DNA of 22,092 nt from Denitrobacterium sp024691475 (GCA_024691475.1 JAILNP010000092.1:1-22092); one strand, 5' to 3'. Counted from the first letter of the stretch, positions 16,701 through 22,092 are shown. The notes: generated by a model from the letters alone, not told the origin. Translations and numbers: made by a program.

Positions 16701-16869
16701 AGCCACGGCAACAGGAACGTATGCGCTTGACCTCGCTCGCCGCGCCCGACTCCCCCGAGCTTTCCGCAAGCGCACTGCCGGCGGTTGCGCCACCCGACAG
16801 GGCAGCCGCCGCCCCGGTAATCGCACCGAGCTTCGCGAAGCTACGCCGTGACATGTTGAGTTTGCCCAT
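13753..16869 (-). CDS. DmsA-like molybdopterin (bis-MGD) oxidoreductase, catalytic subunit, substrate unknown
   Basis: At 1038 residues it is clearly longer than E. coli DmsA (about 800). A Tat signal opens the chain (MSRRSFAKLGAITGAAAALS). The Fe-S motif is CRGCGKMECGVWV (Cys54, Cys57, Cys62) with Cys90 in NHCSKGQAS, a C-x2-C-x4-C spacing. The Mo-ligand region SEICKGPRRLMG aligns with the formate dehydrogenase motif V-U/C-H-G-P, making Cys184 the likely Mo ligand instead of the Ser of true DMSO reductases; Lys185 replaces the catalytic His of formate dehydrogenase. The C-terminal MGD-binding domain includes PILLTTGRRIPVYFHSEHRQ. Eggerthellaceae encode many related enzymes, including catechol dehydroxylases, so a reductase or dehydroxylase of an aromatic or other organic acceptor is plausible. 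GAGAGGAG precedes the ATG. The gene leads the operon. Confidence 0.9.
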   Translation of the reverse strand: MGKLNMSRRSFAKLGAITGAAAALSGGATAGSALAESSGESGAASEVKRIRSCCRGCGKMECGVWVTVENGRAVKTEGDQSSFQSSGNHCSKGQASLQAAYHPARIYHPLKRTNPKGEDPGWVRISWDEAIETMSEKFTEIINQYGGQSIFNMCGTSRQWVYGPYATLKWLFDTPNAHVASEICKGPRRLMGWISSVDGAPWMALRDGPRVYVQWGTSPENSNYDDSCRNIVDKMTEADVHICIDSRLSGTGKEADYWLNVRPGSDCAIALAWTNLVIKNDLVDWKFVKRWTDAPLLVVEDMEPTGGRYWDLSTPLTAAPAFVTGTKLKTRLLKESDLVEGGSPYKFYAWNKKANNGEGGLVYWDVETTQWEGCNHVAPDRSEMEVVYKGTSQEGYLPPLSYHELEDAGIDFDMEGTHTITLADGTTHKVRPVWSYLVESVKDCTPEWAEEKTGCDASLIEEACLVWATRPAGQTYGNGGLHLGLSIDQEGTCSQTVRAILHLSYITGNFDGPAGNRGLTRTPVDEQSSFAPGSNMPQEVKWQLKGLGMPIPYLPDAQVDPTNIPDRYEVLDNMVGADKFPITAYYNEWADATSLWEAVLTEKPYPIKGGINESGSFMNQSNATLAWEALSKLDFWVDINMFHHPGTEMADIILPCQHWLELSCVRVSQGASGGIGLTQQAIEPPADTKFDYDILRLLWEGMEKKGNINGIWTDIAGKGPGAYHHLDRLEDWFQAHNEKSGFAERYAGCKWEHYEDFRKDFQENGWINAKVVEPDRWGTYRRFETGYMRMGKDACTAAPWSMDKETGKPVANFGCPTPNALVEFWSMGFETFCLDKANEFEPGKFDVIYEMMPHYEEANSFSGPDRKEYPILLTTGRRIPVYFHSEHRQLPWCRELWPVPRLEMHPDDAKELGLEQGDWAWVETEWGKVRQCVDLYYGIRKGWANAEHAWWFPELPAPTHGFNLSNIECIWDPHGQDKFIGSSHMRGVPAKIYKATAENSPNGNPIPCADEDGTQIICDSSDPRLKAWLPDYDIRKEA

Positions 16870-16968
16870 CTCTCCTCCTTCTCCTCTCTCGGCGATTGCA
16901 AGACGCTCATGCGCCTTTGCTGGGAATTCTGAAGAAAAGGGCCGAACGGCGAATCATGCACGAACGCG

Positions 16969-16998
16969 TATATCGAGGGAGAAGGCCCCATAGCCCAA
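16969..16998 (-). promoter_or_regulatory. Candidate promoter of the DmsA-like operon
   Basis: On the minus strand TTGGGC (16993-16998) and GATATA (16969-16974) are 18 bases apart, placing transcription start near 16962 and leaving a leader of about 90 bases. Both boxes are imperfect, as expected for a promoter needing an activator. The palindrome at 17008-17026 is centred about 55 bases upstream of that start. Confidence 0.35.
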
Positions 16999-17007
16999 CG
17001 TCAGGGC

Positions 17008-17026
17008 ATCATGCATTACGCATGAT
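17008..17026. promoter_or_regulatory. Palindromic operator candidate (ATCATGC-N5-GCATGAT)
   Basis: A perfect 7-bp dyad with a five-base centre lies between the divergent DmsA-like and LuxR-type genes. The half-site with one more base, ATCATGCA, recurs at 16953-16960, 55 bases away. Dyads of about 18-20 bp are typical of dimeric LuxR/NarL-type DNA-binding domains. Its place just upstream of the putative -35 box suits an activator. Confidence 0.5.
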
Positions 17027-17131
17027 TATTGCAACGACCCTGCGACAACGCGATTTTGACCCAGGGGAGTCTGCTGCGTGCGGAAAGAGTCGTGCTATCA
17101 TTCTGCGACGGGAGAAGAGGGGCGTTATTTC

Positions 17132-18664
17132 ATGCATATCGCTCGATTGCAGACACGTAAAGCGACAAATGTGCGCTGCGCTATGCGCGCCATTATGAAC
17201 GTGCGGTCTATTGGATTCGCGCTCAACAGGTCATGGGTATATCTCATGTTCCTGAACACTGCCTCGCTGCTCTTCATGGCAAGCGGCGGCTCCTGGATCA
17301 CCTACGCCAACATCGCGTCTACCATCACGCTCACGATTACGCTCTTTGCGCTGGCTGCCTTTGGCCGGCCTTCCGCCATGCAGCGGCACAGCAAGTGCAC
17401 GTTCGCCCTTGCGGCGGGCATTACCTGCGGTGGAACCGCCTGCATCGTTGCCTCGGGAATAGCCGGGGGCCTTGCAATTCCCCTGGGCATCGTAGGCGGC
17501 GTGCTTACGGGCGTGGGCAGTGGCGTAATCGACATGGGATACGGCGAACTCTACAGCCGCCTAGATTCGAGCATAACGAACTTCGAAGTGCCCTTCGCCT
17601 TCTTTTTGGCCGCCACCTTCTTTTCGCTCACCATGCAACTGCCGCCCTACTGCGCGGCCATCGCCTGCTCGCTCATCCCCATCGCAGCGGCGCTCCTGCT
17701 CGTCAACAGCATGGACGCAGCTTCCCCAACAAGCAAGGCGGCCCCAAAGGCCCAAATCGACATCATCCCGTTCACCTGGCGCATTGGCGCATGCTCATGC
17801 CTCGTGGGCATTGGCGACGGCATCGTGCGCGCCGCCTGCCTGGCCACGCCAGGCCTCTCGATGCAGGAGTTCTACACGCTGCCCCTGGTAGCTGGCTCGG
17901 TGGCCACCATGGCCATCATCTACCTCTGCTGTCTGATCACGCCACCCGAGCAAGGCGAGGGACTGCGCAAGGTCTACCGTTCGAGCGTATTCGTCATGGC
18001 AGTGTTCTATTTGCTCCTGCCCCTCATCCAGGGGTTCCACTTCCTGGAAAGCACCATGGCGCTCACCGGGTATGGCACGTTCAACGTGCTCATCTGGCTG
18101 CTACTCGCCGAGACGGCCCACCGCCACAAGCTCGCACCCCACGTCATCTACGGCATCGGCTGGGGCATGGTTACGTTTGGCGTGCTCATTGGCGGCGTTG
18201 CCGGGCAGCTGCTCATATCGCAGCAGCCATCTATGAGCGTCGTCTCGCTCATAGCCACGCTCTGCATTCTCACCTCGTACTTGTTCGTACTGAAAGAGCA
18301 TGATTTCGCAACCATGGTTACGCCCATGGCGCAAGCGCTCTCCCCCGAAGCAAGCGGCTCGGCAGAAGCCGACGCCCATGCGACCTCCGGCAGCAATAAC
18401 CCCGAAGATACCGATCGGCCGCGCAAGGCACGCTTCATGGACCGCTGCACGGCCGTCGCGGAAGCATATGGTCTCACCCCGCGCGAAACGGAGCTCATGA
18501 TTCTCTACGCGAAGGGCCACACAAGCGCGAACATCCAGCAGGAGCTCTTCCTCTCACGCGGCACCGTAACCACGCATCTGCGCCACATTTACCAGAAGAT
18601 GGAAATACACAGCAAGGCCGAGCTCATGGAAATCATCGACCGTCGCGACGCCGACGGGCAATAG
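17132..18664 (+). CDS. Twelve-helix membrane sensor with C-terminal LuxR-type HTH
   Basis: The product has 510 residues from the chosen start. About twelve hydrophobic segments, from WVYLMFLNTASLLFMASGG to SLIATLCILTSYLFVL, fill residues 37-400 and resemble a transporter-like fold. After a flexible Ser/Ala/Asp-rich linker comes a LuxR-type HTH of about 60 residues: LTPRETELMILYAKGHTSAN, then LSRGTVTTHLRHIYQKMEIH and SKAELMEII. This one-component membrane regulator type is greatly expanded in Eggerthellaceae, where members next to Mo-enzyme operons have been linked to substrate-dependent induction. It probably senses the substrate of the divergent DmsA-like enzyme. GAGGGG lies nine bases before the ATG at 17132; an ATG at 17078 and several later ATGs (such as 17195, nearer the first helix) are alternatives. 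Confidence 0.88.
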   Translation: MHIARLQTRKATNVRCAMRAIMNVRSIGFALNRSWVYLMFLNTASLLFMASGGSWITYANIASTITLTITLFALAAFGRPSAMQRHSKCTFALAAGITCGGTACIVASGIAGGLAIPLGIVGGVLTGVGSGVIDMGYGELYSRLDSSITNFEVPFAFFLAATFFSLTMQLPPYCAAIACSLIPIAAALLLVNSMDAASPTSKAAPKAQIDIIPFTWRIGACSCLVGIGDGIVRAACLATPGLSMQEFYTLPLVAGSVATMAIIYLCCLITPPEQGEGLRKVYRSSVFVMAVFYLLLPLIQGFHFLESTMALTGYGTFNVLIWLLLAETAHRHKLAPHVIYGIGWGMVTFGVLIGGVAGQLLISQQPSMSVVSLIATLCILTSYLFVLKEHDFATMVTPMAQALSPEASGSAEADAHATSGSNNPEDTDRPRKARFMDRCTAVAEAYGLTPRETELMILYAKGHTSANIQQELFLSRGTVTTHLRHIYQKMEIHSKAELMEIIDRRDADGQ

Positions 18665-18691
18665 GGCCGCGAAAAATGGTCACGCAACAGA

Positions 18692-18720
18692 AAAGGCCGG
18701 GCGCAAAGCGCTCGGCCTTT
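18692..18720 (+). terminator. Intrinsic terminator, probably bidirectional
   Basis: A 13-bp stem (18692-18704 with 18708-18720; one G-T pair) closes an AAA loop 27 bases after the LuxR-type gene stop and ends in CCTTTGTATT. Read on the minus strand it is followed by a T4 run, so it can also end the tRNA-Arg transcript arriving from the right. Confidence 0.8.
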
Positions 18721-18727
18721 GTATTCC

Positions 18728-18803
18728 TGGTGCCCCCGATACGATTCGAACGTACGACACCCGCTTTAGGAGAGCGGTGCTCTATCCCCTGAGCTACGGA
18801 GGC
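18728..18803 (-). tRNA. tRNA-Arg (anticodon CCT)
   Basis: The minus strand folds as a complete cloverleaf of 76 nt including an encoded CCA. The acceptor GCCTCCG pairs with CGGGGGC (one G-T pair), the D-arm is GCTCAGGGGATAGAGC, the anticodon stem CCGCT/AGCGG closes the loop CTCCTAA with anticodon CCT, and the T-arm loop is TTCGAAT. It reads AGG codons. A possible -10 box (TAGAAT on the minus strand, 18813-18818) lies just upstream. Confidence 0.96.
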
Positions 18804-18853
18804 GCACAAGGCATTCTACCACAGAGAACGCGCAGGATGCGCTACCCTACAGG

Positions 18854-19375
18854 CTAAATGGCTCCCCTCATGGAAAGCGTATCAACCAGCTTGGCCGCAG
18901 CCTCGCGTACCGTAGTGCCATCCGTGTCGATGGTCACCTCAGCGTACTTCTCGTATAGGGGAATGCGCTCCTCGTAGATATCCGCCAGACCGCCCATGCC
19001 GTCCTTCATGACGACGCCGCGCTCGTGCAGGCCGCCCAAACGCCCCATAAGCTCGTCGAGCGATACCTTCAGGTACACGATGGTGCCGATTTCGGAAAGG
19101 TGCTTCATAGCGTCTTCGGAGTACACCGCCGAACCACCCGGGGAAACCACCGTGCGATGCACGTCGATGCCGCACAGCACCTCGTTCTCCACCTGAATGA
19201 ACCCGTCGGGACCCATGGCGTCGATGATCTTCTGCAGCGTCTTGTCGCTCTGCTTCTGAATGAGCAGGTCGGCATCGAGGAAGTCGTATCCGATGATCTT
19301 GGCCGCAACGATACCCAGCGTGCTCTTGCCCGCGCCGGGCATGCCGATAAGAATCACGTTGTCTTTCTTTACCAT
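18854..19375 (-). CDS. Shikimate-kinase-like P-loop kinase with altered substrate site
   Basis: The 173-residue length matches AroK/AroL. The Walker A motif GMPGAGKST (residues 11-19) and DAD (34-36) are intact, and RIPLYEKYAEVTID keeps the family's late Arg. The shikimate-binding region differs: the conserved F-R-x-x-E reads FIQVE (59-63), so the Arg is Ile, and the T-G-G-G motif reads SPGGS (78-82). ATP-dependent phosphorylation is therefore well supported, but shikimate as substrate is not. GGAG lies seven bases before the ATG at 19375; the frame extends further upstream without support. It stands alone between the DUF2207 gene and tRNA-Arg, away from other aromatic-pathway genes. Annotation pipelines would probably call it shikimate kinase. 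Confidence 0.85.
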   Translation of the reverse strand: MVKKDNVILIGMPGAGKSTLGIVAAKIIGYDFLDADLLIQKQSDKTLQKIIDAMGPDGFIQVENEVLCGIDVHRTVVSPGGSAVYSEDAMKHLSEIGTIVYLKVSLDELMGRLGGLHERGVVMKDGMGGLADIYEERIPLYEKYAEVTIDTDGTTVREAAAKLVDTLSMRGAI

Positions 19376-19408
19376 GCGCGCTCCTCTCTCTATCGGTATG
19401 TTCAGTTC

Positions 19409-19414
19409 ACTATA
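19409..19414 (-). promoter_or_regulatory. Possible -10 box of the kinase gene
   Basis: Read on the minus strand this is TATAGT, about 35 bases before the kinase start and downstream of the DUF2207 terminator, so the kinase should have its own promoter here. No good -35 box is apparent. Confidence 0.3.
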
Positions 19415-19515
19415 GCGCAATGGAGCAAAACCGAAAGACCGGCACGCAAAAGCGCGAAAGCCCTGCACAGAACTCGCCACCCAGCAATCAGACGAAGCCG
19501 CTGGCCGCGAGGCAC

Positions 19516-19544
19516 AAAAAAAGGAGCGAGGTTTCCCTCGCTCC
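19516..19544 (-). terminator. Intrinsic terminator of the DUF2207 gene
   Basis: On the minus strand GGAGCGAGG pairs perfectly with CCTCGCTCC around a four-base loop and is followed by seven T residues. It lies 28 bases past the stop of the DUF2207 gene and is the strongest terminator in the window. Confidence 0.92.
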
Positions 19545-19572
19545 CCGTAATTCGCATGGCGCCGAAATAAGG

Positions 19573-21582
19573 CTAACGTGCCCCGCCGCCACCGCCGCCG
19601 AAGCCGCCGCCACCGCCACCGGAAAAGCCGCCGCCGAAGCCGCCGCCCGACGAGCTAGACGAAAGCGCCGAGCTGACGATGGATTCCGTATTCGACCACG
19701 TGGTATCGAATACGCTGGCAAACGAATCGCCATGACGCGTACCGTACATGGCATACCAGGGCACGTACCAGCTGTTCTGACCCATAAGGTCGTCGTCTTC
19801 CTGGAAGATCTGGGGGACGGCCTTACGCAGCTGGGCAAGGGCTTCCTTCGCCACGCCGAAGATGTAGGCGTACACCATGAACTCGCCCCACACTTTCACG
19901 TCCGTGGGCGGACGCTCGTCGAGCGCCGAGAATTCACACAGCCACCTACGCAACGCCTTACAGCGCATGTAATCGTCGAGGCCCTTCTGCGTGCGTCGCG
20001 TCATGAAGTTGGACAAGGCAAACAGCGCAATGCCCGTAACGATGGAAAACACGAGCGGAATGTAATTCTCCACGATGAAGAACGTAATCAAAAAGCAGAT
20101 GATAGGATAGCCCAGCGCCACGCAGATGAGACGGCCCTGCCACTTGTTGCCATCCTCCTCGAAGTAATCGGCCTTGTTCTGCGCAGCGGTAACCTTGCCC
20201 TGCCACGCTTCCACGGCATTGTTGAACGCCGAAGGATGGGCCTTGCCATAATCGCGAATGGACCCCAACCAGAAGGGATTCTTTCCATTCGAAACCTTGC
20301 GAAGAAGTTTGATGGCTTCCCTGTCGATAGGATCGCTGAGCGCATCGGCCTCTTCGTCTTTGATGGTGATGTAATAATCTTCGACGGTCTTCTTGTTCTT
20401 TTGGTACGTACCCTTCGCTATGGTGAGCACACCCGCATGCGACAGGTACATGATTGTGGCCATGAAGTCGTTGGAATCTTCCTTGCCGAAACGCCACAGG
20501 CGCCCGATGGTGGCAGGATGGACGTTGCGATTGGGCACGTCACGCCAGTAGTCCTCGGTGAACGTGGGCTTGTGCTCCTTGCCATGTCGGAAGTACATCA
20601 CGACAGCCCACACGATGAGCGCCACCGAAAGCAACGCCCAGAACAGAATGTAGAGCTGGGAGTACATGCGCTGGTAATTCGCCGCGTCGGCCCATTCCTC
20701 TTCCGACTGCAGGATGCTATCGAGAAATGCCGTGTCACCCGTGGATTCCAGGGCGTCGGAGCTAATGTTCGTAAGCCACGTACGAGGGAACACCACGCGC
20801 GCTTCGGCGTATTCCCCCGGCTTCACCTTGTCGACCTTGTACGTTACGGCCGTAGCGGAATCGTTGAAGGCAAGCGTACCCGTAAGCGGGCCATGACCCC
20901 AGGCATACACGTCCGAGCCAATAACGGGAGCCGCCCCAGCGGGAACGGGCATCGTGATGGTGCAGGTAACGTTCTCGTTCGCAACCGCCCAATCGGTGCC
21001 GATGTACTGCCAGTACAGGTCGGCACAGTCCTTATACGGCGTGACGCCCGCCTTCACCGTGTAGTCGATTTGAATGACGACATCGCAATCGCTGGCATCG
21101 AAGAAAGCGTAGACCGTGTTCTTGCCCGTATCGACCGAGTACGAGGTATAGCCAGGGCCGCCCGCATCGCGCCATGACAAATCGAAACCCACGCTAGGCA
21201 TATCTACCAGCGAGACATCGCCGTTGCTATCCACCTGGCCGATTTGAACGCTATTTACCGTGAAACTGCCGCTACGCATGTTCCACCAGATGCAGGAAAA
21301 CGTGCCATCGAAGCTGAACGTGCGCTGCTCGACAACATGCAGCGAGCCATCGCTTTGCGCATCGGCGGTAATGTCCACCTTCGGAATAGTGTAGTCCTTG
21401 GCATAGGCATGCGAAGGAGCAATCACGCACGCAAGGAGCACCACTGCCATGAGACATGTAGCAAGAACAAGCAAGCGCGGCGCATGGGTTCCCATCCCCC
21501 ACGTGGCCGCCGTGCGCCCCGCACTGGCGCATACGGGCCCATCATTACGACGCATTTGCGACAACATGAATCGCGAAAGCAT
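19573..21582 (-). CDS. DUF2207-family membrane protein with Gly-rich C-terminus
   Basis: The 669-residue protein has a long basic N-terminus and a signal segment (LLVLATCLMAVVLLACVIA, cleavage likely after AYA near residue 61). The extracytoplasmic domain that follows (about 62-300) starts YTIPKVDITADAQSDGSLHV and is typical of DUF2207. Then come a membrane segment (ILFWALLSVALIVWAVVMYF), a cytoplasmic region of about 180 residues, and a hydrophobic pair (LICVALGYPIICFLITFFIV; PLVFSIVTGIALFAL). The last 30 residues are Ser then Gly/Phe repeats, as often seen in this family. The function of DUF2207 proteins is not established. The ATG at 21582 is preceded by GAGGGG at seven bases. It is a single-gene unit with its own -10 box and terminator. 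Confidence 0.88.
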   Translation of the reverse strand: MLSRFMLSQMRRNDGPVCASAGRTAATWGMGTHAPRLLVLATCLMAVVLLACVIAPSHAYAKDYTIPKVDITADAQSDGSLHVVEQRTFSFDGTFSCIWWNMRSGSFTVNSVQIGQVDSNGDVSLVDMPSVGFDLSWRDAGGPGYTSYSVDTGKNTVYAFFDASDCDVVIQIDYTVKAGVTPYKDCADLYWQYIGTDWAVANENVTCTITMPVPAGAAPVIGSDVYAWGHGPLTGTLAFNDSATAVTYKVDKVKPGEYAEARVVFPRTWLTNISSDALESTGDTAFLDSILQSEEEWADAANYQRMYSQLYILFWALLSVALIVWAVVMYFRHGKEHKPTFTEDYWRDVPNRNVHPATIGRLWRFGKEDSNDFMATIMYLSHAGVLTIAKGTYQKNKKTVEDYYITIKDEEADALSDPIDREAIKLLRKVSNGKNPFWLGSIRDYGKAHPSAFNNAVEAWQGKVTAAQNKADYFEEDGNKWQGRLICVALGYPIICFLITFFIVENYIPLVFSIVTGIALFALSNFMTRRTQKGLDDYMRCKALRRWLCEFSALDERPPTDVKVWGEFMVYAYIFGVAKEALAQLRKAVPQIFQEDDDLMGQNSWYVPWYAMYGTRHGDSFASVFDTTWSNTESIVSSALSSSSSGGGFGGGFSGGGGGGFGGGGGGAR

Positions 21583-21625
21583 CCTATTCCCCTCTCTACG
21601 TGCGATTTTGGTTCAATTTGGCCTG

Positions 21626-21631
21626 ATTATA
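21626..21631 (-). promoter_or_regulatory. -10 box of the DUF2207 gene
   Basis: On the minus strand this is a perfect TATAAT, 43 bases upstream of the DUF2207 start. The -35 region has no clear match to TTGACA. Confidence 0.5.
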
Positions 21632-21671
21632 CCCGAAAGCGCAGACCCTATGTTTTACGCAAAGCGAATGC

Positions 21672-21700
21672 TTGCATGTTTGGAAATGTCACGGTATCAT
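21672..21700 (+). promoter_or_regulatory. Promoter of tRNA-Ser
   Basis: TTGCAT (21672-21677) and TATCAT (21695-21700) are separated by exactly 17 bases, a good match to a housekeeping sigma-70 promoter. Transcription would start near 21707, about 20 bases before the mature tRNA. Confidence 0.75.
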
Positions 21701-21727
21701 AGCGTACCGCGTCTAAGACGCATCCGC

Positions 21728-21818
21728 GGAGAGCTGACCGAGAGGCCGAAGGTGCTCGCCTGCTAAGCGAGTATGCCCCAAAAGGGTATCTGGGGTTCGA
21801 ATCCCCAGCTCTCCGCCA
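21728..21818 (+). tRNA. tRNA-Ser (anticodon GCT)
   Basis: This is a 91-nt class II tRNA with encoded CCA. The acceptor GGAGAGC pairs with GCTCTCC, the D-arm begins TGACCGAG, the anticodon stem CTCGC/GCGAG closes CTGCTAA (anticodon GCT), a long variable arm follows (ATGCCCC-AAAA-GGGTAT region), and the T-arm is TGGGGTTCGAATCCCCA. It reads AGC/AGU codons. A promoter and a terminator flank it closely. Confidence 0.96.
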
Positions 21819-21829
21819 CGACATTTAAG

Positions 21830-21856
21830 CAGGTCCCGAAAGGGGCCTGTTTTTTT
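21830..21856 (+). terminator. Terminator of tRNA-Ser
   Basis: CAGGTCCC and GGGGCCTG pair around a GAAA loop (one T-G pair) and are followed by seven T residues, 11 bases after the tRNA 3' end. The same hairpin recurs 195 bp downstream. Confidence 0.9.
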
Positions 21857-21874
21857 ATTATTCGGGATCCGTTA

Positions 21875-21889
21875 CTGGGGATTCGAACC
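21875..21889 (-). repeat. Inverted fragment of a tRNA T-arm
   Basis: CTGGGGATTCGAACC is the exact reverse complement of 15 bases of the T-arm of the intact tRNA-Ser (21794-21808). No other tRNA parts accompany it on the minus strand, so it is a fragment rather than a gene. Confidence 0.6.
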
Positions 21890-21898
21890 GATGAGGTG

Positions 21899-21943
21899 GA
21901 ATTCCGTTAAGAAAGCCGTCCAGTGGACGGCTTTTAGGAATTC
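21899..21943. repeat. Nested 45-bp palindrome
   Basis: The outer arms GAATTCC (21899-21905) and GGAATTC (21937-21943) flank an inner stem AAAGCCGTCC/GGACGGCTTT (21912-21921 with 21925-21934) with a three-base loop. It could form a cruciform or a long RNA hairpin. The inner stem ends in TTTT on the plus strand, and its mirror symmetry gives the same on the minus strand, so terminator activity in both directions is possible. Confidence 0.7.
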
Positions 21944-21947
21944 GCCC

Positions 21948-22013
21948 GACCGAGCCTGCGAGGGAGGGTTCGGGGTTCGCGAAGCGAACGCCGGAATCCC
22001 CAGCTCTCCGCCA
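21948..22013 (+). pseudogene. Decayed tRNA-Ser remnant
   Basis: This stretch keeps pieces of tRNA-Ser in the right order: GACCGAG (D-arm), CCTGC and GCGAG-like anticodon-region bases, GGGGTTCG, then, after a small hairpin insert (GTTCGC-gaa-GCGAAC region), AATCCCCAGCTCTCCGCCA, the exact T-arm end, acceptor and CCA. The acceptor 5' half, anticodon loop and variable arm are gone, so it cannot fold as a tRNA. Its 3' end and terminator are identical to the intact gene's. Confidence 0.5.
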
Positions 22014-22044
22014 CGAAACTAGAGCAGGTCCCGAAAGGGGCCTG
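21994..22044 (+). repeat. Direct repeat of tRNA-Ser 3' end and terminator (195-bp period)
   Basis: Bases 21994-22016 repeat 21799-21821 exactly (23 bp), and 22023-22044 repeat 21828-21849 exactly (22 bp). Both blocks are displaced by 195 bp, with only the six bases between them differing. The repeat includes the tRNA 3' end, a common attachment site for integrases, but also the terminator, which favours tandem duplication followed by decay. Confidence 0.85.
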
Positions 22045-22050
22045 CTTTTT
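22024..22050 (+). terminator. Second copy of the tRNA-Ser terminator
   Basis: GCAGGTCCC and GGGGCCTGC form a 9-bp stem with a GAAA loop followed by five T residues. It appears functional even though the upstream tRNA copy is decayed. The bases after it, to 22092, hold nothing I can identify. Confidence 0.8.
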
Positions 22051-22092
22051 GTTTATCCGATCGCAGCCGCCCTGCCGGTGATGCTCTTCAGG

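Noticed and set aside
19420..21177. 585-codon open frame on the plus strand opposite the DUF2207 gene
   Set aside because: An antisense shadow of a gene with a good start, signal peptide and terminator; the Arg/His-rich product lacks motifs.
1..22092. CRISPR array, insertion sequence or prophage genes
   Set aside because: I found no regularly spaced repeats, transposase, integrase or phage structural genes; the only repeat unit is the tRNA-Ser duplication.

Overview
The window looks like a chromosomal segment of a GC-rich anaerobic actinobacterium, most likely the class Coriobacteriia, family Eggerthellaceae. The basis is gene content: a DmsA-like molybdenum oxidoreductase operon divergent from a twelve-helix membrane protein with a C-terminal LuxR helix-turn-helix, plus NapG/NapH-like proteins, a TorD chaperone, a Tat-dependent molybdate-binding lipoprotein and a leaderless-type promoter. 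The family is an inference; no rRNA or species marker is present.

Layout, left to right. Bases 1-267 hold no convincing gene but contain a 16-bp perfect inverted repeat. An EamA-type exporter (268-1176, minus) is divergent from a LysR regulator (1394-2275, plus). A molybdate/tungstate ABC transporter, modABC, follows (2432-4905), then a single-ORF fusion of a GIY-YIG nuclease domain to an AlkD-like DNA glycosylase domain (4973-5989), apparently on a leaderless transcript. An AldA-like aldehyde dehydrogenase (6083-7516, minus) is convergent with it.

The centre (16869 down to 7679, minus) is an anaerobic respiratory locus. In transcription order it encodes a Tat-exported DmsA-like catalytic subunit of 1038 residues, a DmsB-like four-cluster ferredoxin, a DmsC-like quinol anchor, a 231-bp gap with two strong hairpins, an unrecognised 269-aa protein, a TorD chaperone, NapG-like and NapH-like Fe-S proteins, and a soluble four-cluster ferredoxin. 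The catalytic subunit carries Cys, not Ser, at the predicted Mo-ligand position, so DMSO is unlikely to be its substrate. The divergent membrane LuxR protein (17132-18664, plus) probably senses the substrate, and a palindrome with repeated half-sites lies between the two genes. The modABC operon nearby would supply metal for the cofactor.

The right end holds tRNA-Arg(CCT), a shikimate-kinase-like P-loop kinase whose shikimate-binding residues are replaced, a DUF2207 membrane protein and tRNA-Ser(GCT) with a clear promoter and terminator. Downstream, the 3' part of this tRNA and its terminator are duplicated 195 bp away, with a decayed tRNA-Ser remnant and a nested palindrome in between.

The best candidate for an undescribed system is the molybdenum reductase locus with its own membrane one-component regulator and two possible membrane electron routes.
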